Assembly (NCBI GenBank): GCA_003162995.1
Contig: PLUZ01000346.1
Location: 1 to 19,441 of the forward strand
Direction: 5' to 3'
Length of the DNA stretch: 19,441 bases
Origin: Methylocapsa sp.
Lineage (GTDB): Bacteria > Pseudomonadota > Alphaproteobacteria > Rhizobiales > Beijerinckiaceae
The translations under genes and the position numbers were made by a program. The notes below the pieces were generated by a model. The model searched no databases. It had not been told where the DNA came from and saw only the letters and a program-made list of their open reading frames with translations. Below, in pieces: positions 1 to 7,241 of the stretch (position 1 is the first letter of the stretch; every line of letters starts with the position of its first letter).

Positions 1-19
1 GGCGTTAGGGGGAGCACTA

Positions 20-46
20 TTGACACGACAGATTCACCACTTTAAC
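20..46 (+). promoter_or_regulatory. possible promoter upstream of the glycosyltransferase gene
   Basis: A perfect TTGACA lies at 20-25, and a weak -10-like TTTAAC lies at 41-46, giving a short 15-base spacer. It precedes a leader hairpin (59-92) and the glycosyltransferase gene. The spacing is suboptimal, and the hexamer could occur by chance. Confidence 0.25.
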
Positions 47-58
47 GGCTTGTCGCTC

Positions 59-92
59 GCGTCTGCAGCCGATTGCCCTAGGGGGCAGACGC
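59..92. other. leader inverted repeat (8-bp stem)
   Basis: GCGTCTGC (59-66) and GCAGACGC (85-92) form a perfect 8-bp stem around an 18-base loop that itself contains the palindrome CCCTAGGG (76-83). No T-run follows, so it is not a classical intrinsic terminator. It lies between the possible promoter and the first gene, so it could be a leader hairpin or the end of a transcript entering from the left edge. Confidence 0.4.
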
Positions 93-174
93 TGGACACT
101 TGACCGAGGCGAGACGAAATTGCCTTGTGTATCATGGAGTTAGACGTAAGAAAGTACGAAGGAAGGGAATTGTT

Positions 175-1398
175 TTGCTCTATTCGTTTGTGGTGCCTAC
201 GCGCGAACGGCCAGATGTCTTAAAAGGGACAATTGGGAGCATACTCAATCAGACCCGCTCCAATTTCGAAGTCGTGGTCATGGACAACGCGAGTTCTCCT
301 GCGACCAAGGATGTCGTCGATAGTTTCCAAAGCCCTCATATCCGTTACTTCCGCTCAGATGAGCGCCTTGCCATGACGGACAACTGGGAGCTTGCCCTTC
401 AGCACGCAACCGGTGATTACGTGACCGTCCTTGGCGATGATGATGGAGCGCTTCCTGATGCGGTCGAAATCGCGGAAGAAATTCATAAAGTGTGGCCCGG
501 CGCTCTTCTGACCTGGCGGCCTCTCATCTATTTCTGGCCAAATACTTTCATCGAGGCCTATAGAAACCTCGTTCACATGCATCTCGGATCGCGCGTCGAA
601 GAACGCAGCGCAAGGGCCTTGTTGAAGGACGTCTATGCCTGCAAAAAACTCTATGATGAGCTCCCCTCGCTATATGATTCATTTGTCCCCCGGAATTTGA
701 TTGAAAAAATCCGGGCAAAATACGGCCGCTACTTTCTGAGCCTCTCACCCGATATCGCCTCTGGTTTGATCAATGCCTTGATAGCCGAGACCTACATTTA
801 TTCTTATAGGCCGCTCGCCATTCGCGGCATCTCCTATCACAGCACGGGAACGTCTCAGAGTTTCCCTCATGTCGAAAATAGCCCGGCCAAATTATTCAGT
901 AAGGAAGTGAAGGGCGGAACCTGGGACAAAGCTCTCCACGAAAAGCTCGCCGGTGACTTCATTATCGAAGTCAGCATCACCAGTGAGTTCCTCTGTTTCA
1001 AGGAAAAGTACTTCCCTGACGACCAGGAAATCCAACCAGATATGAGACGGTTCATAAAATGGTTTTGCAAATCCGCGCCCCGTTTCATGGCACGGTATGA
1101 CGAGGTCAAGGAAGCAATTTACACAATGGCTAAGAAGAATGGCGTGCCTTCTTGGAGCATCCGGATTCCTCCCCGCTGGCCTTCGATCGAGCAAGTAAAA
1201 CGCAATCAAACGTATGATAAAAACACAAATACGTTATATTGGTCGTTTTACGCTAATGAAAATCAAATAAAGAATATTGCCGACTTTGCACAGCTTGCGT
1301 CTAGCATCAGCGCTTCAAAAGAGAATCTGGAGATCGTTCACTTGCCTCAAAAACTGTCAGTCGCCGTCCGTTTGATGAAAGCTTGCGGCTTAAGATGA
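175..1398 (+). CDS. family 2 glycosyltransferase
   Basis: The protein probably transfers a sugar from a nucleotide donor to a lipid-linked or polysaccharide acceptor at the cytoplasmic face of the inner membrane. The N-terminus reads YSFVVPTRERPDVL, the typical first strand of a GT-A fold. It is followed by an NQT-type helix and the metal-binding acidic motif GDDDGA (D88-D90 from the start chosen here). The open frame runs back to a TTG at 100. The TTG at 175 is preferred because AAGGAAGGGA sits 7 bases upstream and the protein then begins directly at the domain. The result is about 407 residues. No transmembrane helices are evident. The C-terminal third is AT-rich (about 1200-1380), unlike the genes downstream, which suggests separate acquisition. 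Donor and acceptor cannot be told from sequence. A sugar from one of the two neighbouring pathways is a reasonable guess. Confidence 0.85.
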   Translation: MLYSFVVPTRERPDVLKGTIGSILNQTRSNFEVVVMDNASSPATKDVVDSFQSPHIRYFRSDERLAMTDNWELALQHATGDYVTVLGDDDGALPDAVEIAEEIHKVWPGALLTWRPLIYFWPNTFIEAYRNLVHMHLGSRVEERSARALLKDVYACKKLYDELPSLYDSFVPRNLIEKIRAKYGRYFLSLSPDIASGLINALIAETYIYSYRPLAIRGISYHSTGTSQSFPHVENSPAKLFSKEVKGGTWDKALHEKLAGDFIIEVSITSEFLCFKEKYFPDDQEIQPDMRRFIKWFCKSAPRFMARYDEVKEAIYTMAKKNGVPSWSIRIPPRWPSIEQVKRNQTYDKNTNTLYWSFYANENQIKNIADFAQLASSISASKENLEIVHLPQKLSVAVRLMKACGLR

Positions 1399-1745
1399 AT
1401 TAGCTGCTAGCTGGTCTTGTTATAATTATGTAGTAATGGCGTACGCTTATTTTTCTGGCTCTAATTCTTCACATGCTTTTCATTTTACTTTATTGAAAAG
1501 GCGCCGTCATTTTAACATAGCCGGAGATTTTACAGCTATTAAAAAGAATCCGCCGCAAGGAATGCGCGGGCGCGCTTGGCAGAACTTGCCGCCGTGGCAT
1601 CCCTATGCGCGATTGGTTTGACCGGCCGGCAACGATCAGTCGCCAATTCACAGGCCCAGCCTCCGCAGTTTGACAATCGCGCGGGAGGCGTGCTTAAAGG
1701 CATTTCACATTTCCCAACAAAATATAAATCTCATTCGGGGCTATT
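1399..1745. other. AT-rich intergenic region
   Basis: This 347-base stretch separates the glycosyltransferase from the eight-gene operon. Short open frames at 1436-1621 and 1576-1782 have no good ribosome binding site, no recognisable domain and atypical composition, so they are not called. The first half is AT-rich and includes TATAATTATG near 1420. The only other signal seen is the possible operon promoter at 1670-1698. Confidence 0.5.
1670..1698 (+). promoter_or_regulatory. candidate sigma-70 promoter of the eight-gene operon
   Basis: TTGACA (1670-1675) is followed after 17 bases by CTTAAA (1693-1698). The predicted transcript would start near 1705 and give a leader of about 40 bases before the TTG start at 1746. 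The -35 box is perfect and the -10 box is poor. A second AT-rich hexamer, TATAAA (1723-1728), lacks a matching -35. Confidence 0.4.
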
Positions 1746-2330
1746 TTGTCGTACGGTTCGGAGTTCTTTTCCGATGTCATAGAAGTTTCTCGGCGATTCG
1801 ACGTGAATGCGGTCGAGCAAATGGCAAATGAACTTGCCTCTCTTCGTGAAAGAGGCGGGCGTCTTTTCTTGCTTGGCGTCGGCGGAAGCGCTGGGAATTG
1901 CAGTCATGCAGTCAATGACTTCCGGAAACTCTGTGGAATTGAGGCCTATAGTCCCATAGACAACGTATCCGAACTGACGGCTCGAACCAATGACGAAGGC
2001 TGGGATACGGTCTTTACCGGCTGGCTCGAGGTCAGCCGCCTGAACGCGAATGACGCGATCCTCATCTTCTCCGTTGGAGGCGGTGATGCTCAACGTAATG
2101 TCAGCGTCAATATCGTCAAAGCGGTGGATCTTGGCAAGGCGCGCGGCGCGCGGGTACTCGGCATCGTTGGACGTGACAACGGCCACACTGCGACGCGCGG
2201 CGACATTGTCATCGTGGTGCCGCCGGTCAATGCGGACCGCGTGACGCCGCTGTCGGAAGCTTTCCAAGCGGTGGTCTGGCATTGCCTCGTTTCGCATCCG
2301 GCACTTCAGATTCGCGCGACCAAATGGTGA
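1746..2330 (+). CDS. SIS-domain sugar-phosphate isomerase, GmhA-like
   Basis: SIS-fold proteins of the GmhA type convert sedoheptulose 7-phosphate to D-glycero-D-manno-heptose 7-phosphate in the cytoplasm. The 194-residue length matches GmhA. The phosphate-binding loop is GVGGSAGNCSH, where GmhA normally has GNGGSxxDAQH, and a second glycine loop (FSVGGGDAQRN) matches the SIS fold. By eye, the positions of the GmhA catalytic Glu and Gln look like Asp (in HAVNDF) and Ser (in PLSEAF), and the late His falls one position off. The reaction may therefore be a variant one. The start is a TTG with GGGG 5 bases upstream; no in-frame ATG exists near the N-terminus. It is the first gene of the operon, 9 bases ahead of the phosphatase gene, which supports a role in making a heptose or related sugar phosphate. 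The SIS family call is firm; the substrate is inferred. Confidence 0.85.
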   Translation: MSYGSEFFSDVIEVSRRFDVNAVEQMANELASLRERGGRLFLLGVGGSAGNCSHAVNDFRKLCGIEAYSPIDNVSELTARTNDEGWDTVFTGWLEVSRLNANDAILIFSVGGGDAQRNVSVNIVKAVDLGKARGARVLGIVGRDNGHTATRGDIVIVVPPVNADRVTPLSEAFQAVVWHCLVSHPALQIRATKW

Positions 2331-2339
2331 GCATCAGCT

Positions 2340-2897
2340 ATGGCGGGCGGCGGGAAGGCAGTCTTCCTCGATCGGGATGGTGTACTCGTCGTGCCGGATT
2401 TCCGCGATGGGCGCAGCTTCGCGCCGACATCACTGGATGAATACCGCTTGTATCCTGAGGCTCGCGATTGTCTTGATCGGCTGCGCATTGCGGGGTTCCG
2501 GCTCATCGTGGTGACAAACCAACCAGATGTCGGGGCCGGCCGGATTGAACGCGATGTCGTTCAAGAGATGCACCGGCGTCTGGCTGCTGCTTTGCCGGTC
2601 GATGCAATTATGACGTGTTTCCATACCAGGCAGGATCATTGCAATTGCCGCAAACCGGCGCCCGGGATGATTTTGGCCGCCGCCCACGAATTCGACATCG
2701 ATCTCGCGCGCAGTTTTATGATAGGCGATCGCGCTAGCGACATCGAGGCCGGCGCGGCCGCCGGATGCCGGACGGTCTTCATTGATCTCGGTTACGTTGT
2801 GGAAGAGACCACAGAACACCCAAATTTTACCGCGACATCGCTGAACGGCGCCATTACATGGATCTTGTCCGCAACCGAAGATCGAGCGACCTCATGA
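2340..2897 (+). CDS. HAD-IIIA phosphatase, GmhB-like (heptose 1,7-bisphosphate 7-phosphatase type)
   Basis: GmhB removes the 7-phosphate from heptose 1,7-bisphosphate so that the 1-phosphate can be nucleotide-activated. All HAD motifs are present: FLDRDGVL with nucleophile D11 and D13, VVTNQ at 58-61, CRKPAPGM with K105, and MIGDRASDIEAG with D130 and D134. A zinc-binding loop of the GmhB/histidinol-phosphatase type is visible (C93, H95, C101, C103). The 185-residue length is typical. The ATG start lies 9 bases after the isomerase stop. Its own stop overlaps the transaldolase start by 4 bases (ATGA at 2894-2897), so the two are probably translationally coupled. Imidazole-glycerol or histidinol phosphatases share these motifs, but the neighbours favour a sugar bisphosphate. 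Confidence 0.9.
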   Translation: MAGGGKAVFLDRDGVLVVPDFRDGRSFAPTSLDEYRLYPEARDCLDRLRIAGFRLIVVTNQPDVGAGRIERDVVQEMHRRLAAALPVDAIMTCFHTRQDHCNCRKPAPGMILAAAHEFDIDLARSFMIGDRASDIEAGAAAGCRTVFIDLGYVVEETTEHPNFTATSLNGAITWILSATEDRATS

Positions 2898-3616
2898 ATC
2901 GGATCGACAATTTGAAGATAAAGCTGTTCGCGGATGGGGCGGATTTTGACGGCATGGTCGCGATGCGCAAAAACCCCTTGATCAAAGGGTTTACCACGAA
3001 TCCGACGCTGATGCGGAAGGCCGGCGTGACCGATTATGAAGCCTTCGCGCGGAGCGTGCTCGCCAAGATCACCGACCTTCCGGTTTCCTTCGAAGTCTTT
3101 GCCGATGATTTTGATATGATGGAGCGGCAGGCGCGCGTCATCGCGACCTGGGGACCGAACGTCAACGTCAAGATTCCCGTCATGAACACCGAGGGTGTTT
3201 TTACCGGGCCGGTCATCAGCAGTCTCTCGCGCGACAACATTCCACTCAATGTGACGGCGATCATGACGGTTCAGCAAGTCGCGGACGTCGGCGAGGCTCT
3301 CTCGCCTGACGCGGCCGCGATCATTTCGGTCTTCGCCGGACGCGTTGCTGACACGGCGGTCGATCCGATGCCTCACATGCGCGCATGCCGGAAGGCGATC
3401 GCGAGCCGGCCGCGAGCCCAACTCCTATGGGCGAGCCCGCGGGAACTTCTCAACATTTTTCAGGCGGATGAAGTTGGCTGCGACATCATTACTGCAACCA
3501 ACGATATCCTAGCAAAACTGCAGATAGTCGGGAAGGATCTCACTGACTATTCACGCGAGACCGTGCAGATGTTTTACCACGACGCAAGGGCTTCCGGGTT
3601 CAGCATCTCGATCTAA
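2894..3616 (+). CDS. small transaldolase / fructose-6-phosphate aldolase family protein
   Basis: Transaldolases move a dihydroxyacetone unit between sugar phosphates through a Schiff-base lysine, and sedoheptulose 7-phosphate is one of their substrates or products. Family motifs occur in order: LFADGAD (11-17), GFTTNPTLM (32-40), VNVKIPV with the predicted Schiff-base K93, NVTAIMT (119-125), ISVFAGRVADTAVDP and LLWASPRE. The 240-residue length is closer to the short FSA/TalC group than to the 316-residue TalA/B type. The ATG at 2894 is chosen because it overlaps the previous stop as ATGA and the domain begins 11 residues later; an upstream in-frame ATG at 2858 would overlap the phosphatase gene by 40 bases. 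In this operon it could supply or shape the seven-carbon precursor for the isomerase. That role is inferred from context. Confidence 0.88.
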   Translation: MNRIDNLKIKLFADGADFDGMVAMRKNPLIKGFTTNPTLMRKAGVTDYEAFARSVLAKITDLPVSFEVFADDFDMMERQARVIATWGPNVNVKIPVMNTEGVFTGPVISSLSRDNIPLNVTAIMTVQQVADVGEALSPDAAAIISVFAGRVADTAVDPMPHMRACRKAIASRPRAQLLWASPRELLNIFQADEVGCDIITATNDILAKLQIVGKDLTDYSRETVQMFYHDARASGFSISI

Positions 3617-3620
3617 GCAT

Positions 3621-3640
3621 GAGACGCCAGTCTCGGCGTC
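3621..3640. other. overlapping inverted repeats between transaldolase and epimerase genes
   Basis: In the 45-base gap, GAGAC (3621-3625) can pair with GTCTC (3630-3634), and GACGCC (3623-3628) can pair with GGCGTC (3635-3640). The two stems are mutually exclusive. No T-run follows. This is the only sizeable gap inside the operon, so an RNA processing or translation-control role is possible but unproven. The AGGGA ribosome site of the next gene (3651-3655) follows directly. Confidence 0.35.
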
Positions 3641-3661
3641 GGAAATCACGAGGGACCTCAA

Positions 3662-4675
3662 ATGTCACGGATGTTCAACCGCATCTTCGTAACCGGAGGA
3701 GCAGGGTATGTCGGCAGCCGCCTGGTGCCGCAGCTCTTATCGAGCGGCTACAAAGTGACTGTCTATGATATCTTGTATTTTGGCAGCGAATTCCTGCCAA
3801 AGAACGATCCGAACCTCCGCGTTATTGAAGGCGACATTCGCAATACGGTCAAGCTCGGCGCCGCACTCGAAGGCCATGATGCTGTCGTCCACCTTGCTTG
3901 CATCTCGAACGACGCCAGCTTCGAACTCGACGAAAATCTCTCGACCTCGGTCAATTATGACGCTTTTGAGCCCATGGTCCTTGCGGCAAAAAAGGCTGGA
4001 ATCAAACGTTTCGTTTACGCCTCGTCATCCTCCGTCTATGGCGTCTCGGATAAGCCCGACGTCACCGAGGATCATCCCCTCGTGCCGCTGACGCTTTACA
4101 ACAAATATAAGGGCCTCTGTGAGCCTCTCCTCAGAAAGCACACGGATGAGAAATTCATCGGCGTGACTTTCCGGCCGGCGACGGTTTGCGGCTATGCGCC
4201 GCGCCAGCGCCTGGATCTCTCGGTCAATATTCTTACGAACCATGCGGTGAACAATAACAAGATCACCGTCTTCGGAGGTTCGCAACTGCGGCCCAATTTG
4301 CATATTCAGGACTATATAGAAGCCGTCCAGCTGTTCCTCGCCGCACCCGACGAGAAAATCAGCAATGAGATCTTCAATGTCGGCTACCAAAACATGTCGA
4401 TCATGGACATTGCAGAACTCGCGAGGAAGGTCGTTCTCCAGGAGTATCCCGACCGTAAGGACATCGAGATCGCCACCATGCCCACCGCCGATATAAGGTC
4501 GTATCATATCAATTCGGACAAGATCTATCGCCTGCTGGGCTACCGGCCGCGCCACACGATCGAGGATGCGGTGCGGGAGCTCTGTCAGGCATTCAAGGCC
4601 GGCAAACTGCCGAATAGCATGAATGACGATTTCTACTTCAATGTGCGTCGCCTGACACGGCTCAAGGCGGCTTGA
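3662..4675 (+). CDS. extended SDR NAD-dependent epimerase/dehydratase (first of two)
   Basis: This protein probably epimerises, dehydrates or reduces the nucleotide-activated sugar made by the operon. The Rossmann motif is TGGAGYVG (11-18) and the active site is S123/S124 with Y146-x-x-x-K150 (YNKYK). The segment LACISNDASFEL resembles that of many polysaccharide-cluster SDRs of unknown substrate. It has 337 residues, the usual length for the family. The ATG at 3662 has AGGGA 6 bases upstream; an in-frame ATG at 3671 is an alternative. The stop overlaps a TTG two codons ahead of the next gene's ATG. Sequence cannot separate 4-epimerase, 4,6-dehydratase or reductase activity. Confidence 0.88.
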   Translation: MSRMFNRIFVTGGAGYVGSRLVPQLLSSGYKVTVYDILYFGSEFLPKNDPNLRVIEGDIRNTVKLGAALEGHDAVVHLACISNDASFELDENLSTSVNYDAFEPMVLAAKKAGIKRFVYASSSSVYGVSDKPDVTEDHPLVPLTLYNKYKGLCEPLLRKHTDEKFIGVTFRPATVCGYAPRQRLDLSVNILTNHAVNNNKITVFGGSQLRPNLHIQDYIEAVQLFLAAPDEKISNEIFNVGYQNMSIMDIAELARKVVLQEYPDRKDIEIATMPTADIRSYHINSDKIYRLLGYRPRHTIEDAVRELCQAFKAGKLPNSMNDDFYFNVRRLTRLKAA

Positions 4676-4677
4676 GG

Positions 4678-5685
4678 ATGAAGCCCATTTCAGTTGTCAC
4701 CGGAGGCGCCGGCTTCATCGGCAGCCATATGGTTGATCTGTTGCTGATGCGTGGCTTTGCGGTGCGCGTCATCGACGATCTGTCTGGCGGACACCGCAGC
4801 AACCTCGTCCATCACGAGGGCAATGCTGATCTGACGTGTGCATGGAAAGACATCCGTTCTCTGGAGCCGAACGATCCGGTCTTCGAAGGGGCGAAATACG
4901 TCTTTCATTTCGCCGGGATAGGCGACATCGTACCCTCGATCGAGCGGCCGATCGATTACATGGACATCAACGTCCAGGGCACCGTTCGCGTGCTTGAATG
5001 CGCCCGCCGCGCCGGCGTCGAGAAGCTTGTCTATGCAGCTTCCTCTTCCTGTTATGGATTGGCCGAGACGCCCACCCGGGAAGATCATCCGGTCAGTCCG
5101 CAATATCCCTATGCCTTGTCCAAATATCAAGGCGAGCAGGCGGCGTTCCACTGGCGCCAAGTTTACGCGCTGCCAGTCAACACGATCAGCATATTCAATG
5201 CCTATGGCACCCGTGTGCGGACAACGGGCGCCTATGGCGCCGTCTTCGGGGTCTTTTTCCGCCAGAAGCTCGCAGGCAAGCCTTTCACGGTGGTAGGCGA
5301 CGGCACCCAGCGACGTGATTTCGTCTATGTGACCGATGTGGCGAAGGCTTTTCTGGCGGCGGCTGAAACAGATCTTGTCGGGCACCGCTTCAACGTCGGG
5401 GCGGGCCATCCGCGTTCAGTCAATGAGCTAGTCAAAATGCTCGATGGAGATGTCGTCTATGTCCCGAAACGTCCGGGAGAACCCGACTGCACCTTCGCCG
5501 ATATCACCAAGATAACGACCATGCTCGGCTGGAAGCCAGAGGTAACTCTCGAGCAGGGCGTGCCTCTAATGATGAGAGACCTTCTTCATTGGAAGGATGC
5601 GCCGTTGTGGGATCCGCAATCCATCGCCGCCGCGACAAAGCCTTGGTTTGATTTTCTCGGCCGAGCCGAGAATCGGGGAGGCTGA
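4678..5685 (+). CDS. extended SDR NAD-dependent epimerase/dehydratase (second)
   Basis: This resembles UDP-glucose / UDP-GlcNAc 4-epimerases and related NDP-sugar SDRs. The Rossmann motif is TGGAGFIG (8-15). The catalytic residues are the serine cluster ASSSCYG and Y145-x-x-x-K149 (YALSK). The segment GDGTQRRDFVYVTDVA is the typical substrate-side loop. It is about 335 residues long from the ATG at 4678. A TTG two codons earlier (4672) overlaps the previous stop as TTGA, so coupling is likely with either start; AAGG at 4664-4667 is the best ribosome site. Only 2 bases separate its stop from the next gene. It differs clearly from its SDR neighbour, so this is not a recent tandem duplication and the two probably do successive steps. 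Confidence 0.9.
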   Translation: MKPISVVTGGAGFIGSHMVDLLLMRGFAVRVIDDLSGGHRSNLVHHEGNADLTCAWKDIRSLEPNDPVFEGAKYVFHFAGIGDIVPSIERPIDYMDINVQGTVRVLECARRAGVEKLVYAASSSCYGLAETPTREDHPVSPQYPYALSKYQGEQAAFHWRQVYALPVNTISIFNAYGTRVRTTGAYGAVFGVFFRQKLAGKPFTVVGDGTQRRDFVYVTDVAKAFLAAAETDLVGHRFNVGAGHPRSVNELVKMLDGDVVYVPKRPGEPDCTFADITKITTMLGWKPEVTLEQGVPLMMRDLLHWKDAPLWDPQSIAAATKPWFDFLGRAENRGG

Positions 5686-5687
5686 GC

Positions 5688-7241
5688 ATGTTGGGACTGC
5701 TCACCGCGCGCTATCAACACAAGATCAAGACTCCCCAAGAGATCCGAGACCTCATCGGCCCCATGCCACGCAAGAACAAGGTCGTCATGTGTCATGGCGT
5801 CTTCGACGTTGTTCACCCAGGACACGTGCGCCATTTGCTCTACGCAAAAAGCAAAGCGCCGGTCCTCATCGCGAGCGTTACAGCCGACCGTCATATTACC
5901 AAGGGAATGCATCGGCCGCATGTGCCGCAGGATCTGCGCGCCATCAATCTCGCCGCTTTCGAGATGATCGATTACGTGGTGATCGATCCAAATCCGACAC
6001 CGATCGAAAATCTCAAGATCATTCAACCGGAATTCCTCGCCAAGGGATACGAATATACCTCCAGCGGGTTGCCGCCGGCGACCGCTGAGGAAGCAGAGAC
6101 TCTCCGCGCCTACGGCGGAGACATTATCTTCACACCCGGCGATATCGTCTACTCGTCGAGCCAGCTCATCAATCTGGCACCGCCGATGTTAAAACTTGAG
6201 AAGCTCCAGCTCTTCATGGAGCGTCATGACGTCACCTTCGCCAACATGCGGCGCACGCTCGACAAGCTGGCAGGCCACAGAATTCATGTGGTCGGCGACA
6301 CGATTGTCGACAGCTACACCCATTGCGCCATGATTGGCGGGCAAACAAAAACGCCGACCATGTCGGTCATGTTCGAGCGAAAGACCGATTTCATTGGTGG
6401 TGCGGCGATTGTGGCCAAGCACTGCAGAGCCGCAGGCGCCGAGGTAACGTTCACGACGGTGCTCGGCGACGATGCGTTTAAAGATTTCGTCCTTGACGAT
6501 TTGACGAAGGCCGGAATCAAGGTGCGGGCCTTGATCGACAAGCGCCGCCCGACGGTCAATAAGAACGCGATTGTGGCCGGCGGCTATCGTCTACTCAAGG
6601 TCGATACTCTCGATAACAGCTCGATCCCCGACAAAATTTTTGCGGAAATGACCGATTCGGTTCGGAACACAAAGGCAGATGCCGTCGTCTACGCGGACTT
6701 CCGCCACGGCATTTTCAACCGGCGGACGATCCCGGGCTTCATTCAGGCGATTCCTGAAGGCGCTTATCGCGTTGCCGACAGTCAGGTGGCGAGTCGTTGG
6801 GGCAATATTACCGAGTTCAAGGGTTTCGATTTGATCACGCCGAACGAGCGCGAGGCGCGCTTTGCAATGGGCGATCAGGATTCCGGCGTCCGGCCGCTCG
6901 CCTCCGCACTCTATGACGCGGCGGAATGCAAGCTTCTGATCCTCAAGCTCGGCGAACGCGGTGTTTTGACCTGCACCAGTCGGGATCACGAGTCGCTAGA
7001 CAGCTTCTTCGTGATCGACAGTTTTGTAGAAAACCTTGTCGATCCGGTGGGCGCCGGCGATGCTTTGCTTGCCTATGCAACACTCGCCATGCTAGCGAGC
7101 GGCGACGAAACACAAGCTACCATTCTCGGAACAATGGCTGCGGGCTCGGCATGTGAGGTCGACGGCAATATCCCGATCCTGCCAAACGATGTGCGGTTTC
7201 GCCTCGACAAGGTCGAGCAGCAGATGAACTACGCCACATGA
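5688..7241 (+). CDS. bifunctional nucleotidyltransferase-PfkB kinase, HldE-like with reversed domain order
   Basis: HldE enzymes phosphorylate heptose 7-phosphate at C1 and later transfer a nucleotide to heptose 1-phosphate. Here the cytidylyltransferase-type domain comes first: GVFDVVHPGH (37-46, with the HxGH nucleotide-binding motif) and YSSSQLI near its end. The ribokinase/PfkB domain follows: GGAA at 237-240, the PfkB stretch GAEVTFTTVLGDDAF, and the C-terminal anion-hole/catalytic motif DPVGAGDA (G455-D458). E. coli HldE has the kinase first and the transferase second. The 517-residue length is slightly more than that of HldE (477). The ATG has GGGGAGG about 6 bases upstream. The gene fits between two SDRs and an oxidoreductase, all nearly touching. 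The nucleotide (ADP, GDP or CDP) and the exact sugar are not determinable by eye. Confidence 0.9.
   Translation: MLGLLTARYQHKIKTPQEIRDLIGPMPRKNKVVMCHGVFDVVHPGHVRHLLYAKSKAPVLIASVTADRHITKGMHRPHVPQDLRAINLAAFEMIDYVVIDPNPTPIENLKIIQPEFLAKGYEYTSSGLPPATAEEAETLRAYGGDIIFTPGDIVYSSSQLINLAPPMLKLEKLQLFMERHDVTFANMRRTLDKLAGHRIHVVGDTIVDSYTHCAMIGGQTKTPTMSVMFERKTDFIGGAAIVAKHCRAAGAEVTFTTVLGDDAFKDFVLDDLTKAGIKVRALIDKRRPTVNKNAIVAGGYRLLKVDTLDNSSIPDKIFAEMTDSVRNTKADAVVYADFRHGIFNRRTIPGFIQAIPEGAYRVADSQVASRWGNITEFKGFDLITPNEREARFAMGDQDSGVRPLASALYDAAECKLLILKLGERGVLTCTSRDHESLDSFFVIDSFVENLVDPVGAGDALLAYATLAMLASGDETQATILGTMAAGSACEVDGNIPILPNDVRFRLDKVEQQMNYAT

Noticed and set aside
1436..1782. Short plus-strand frames before the isomerase gene
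   Set aside because: They lack ribosome sites and domains, and one runs through the candidate promoter and into the isomerase gene in another frame.
4690..5409. Minus-strand open frame of 239 codons
   Set aside because: It is antisense to the second SDR gene, which has complete Rossmann and YxxxK motifs. It has no recognisable domain of its own.
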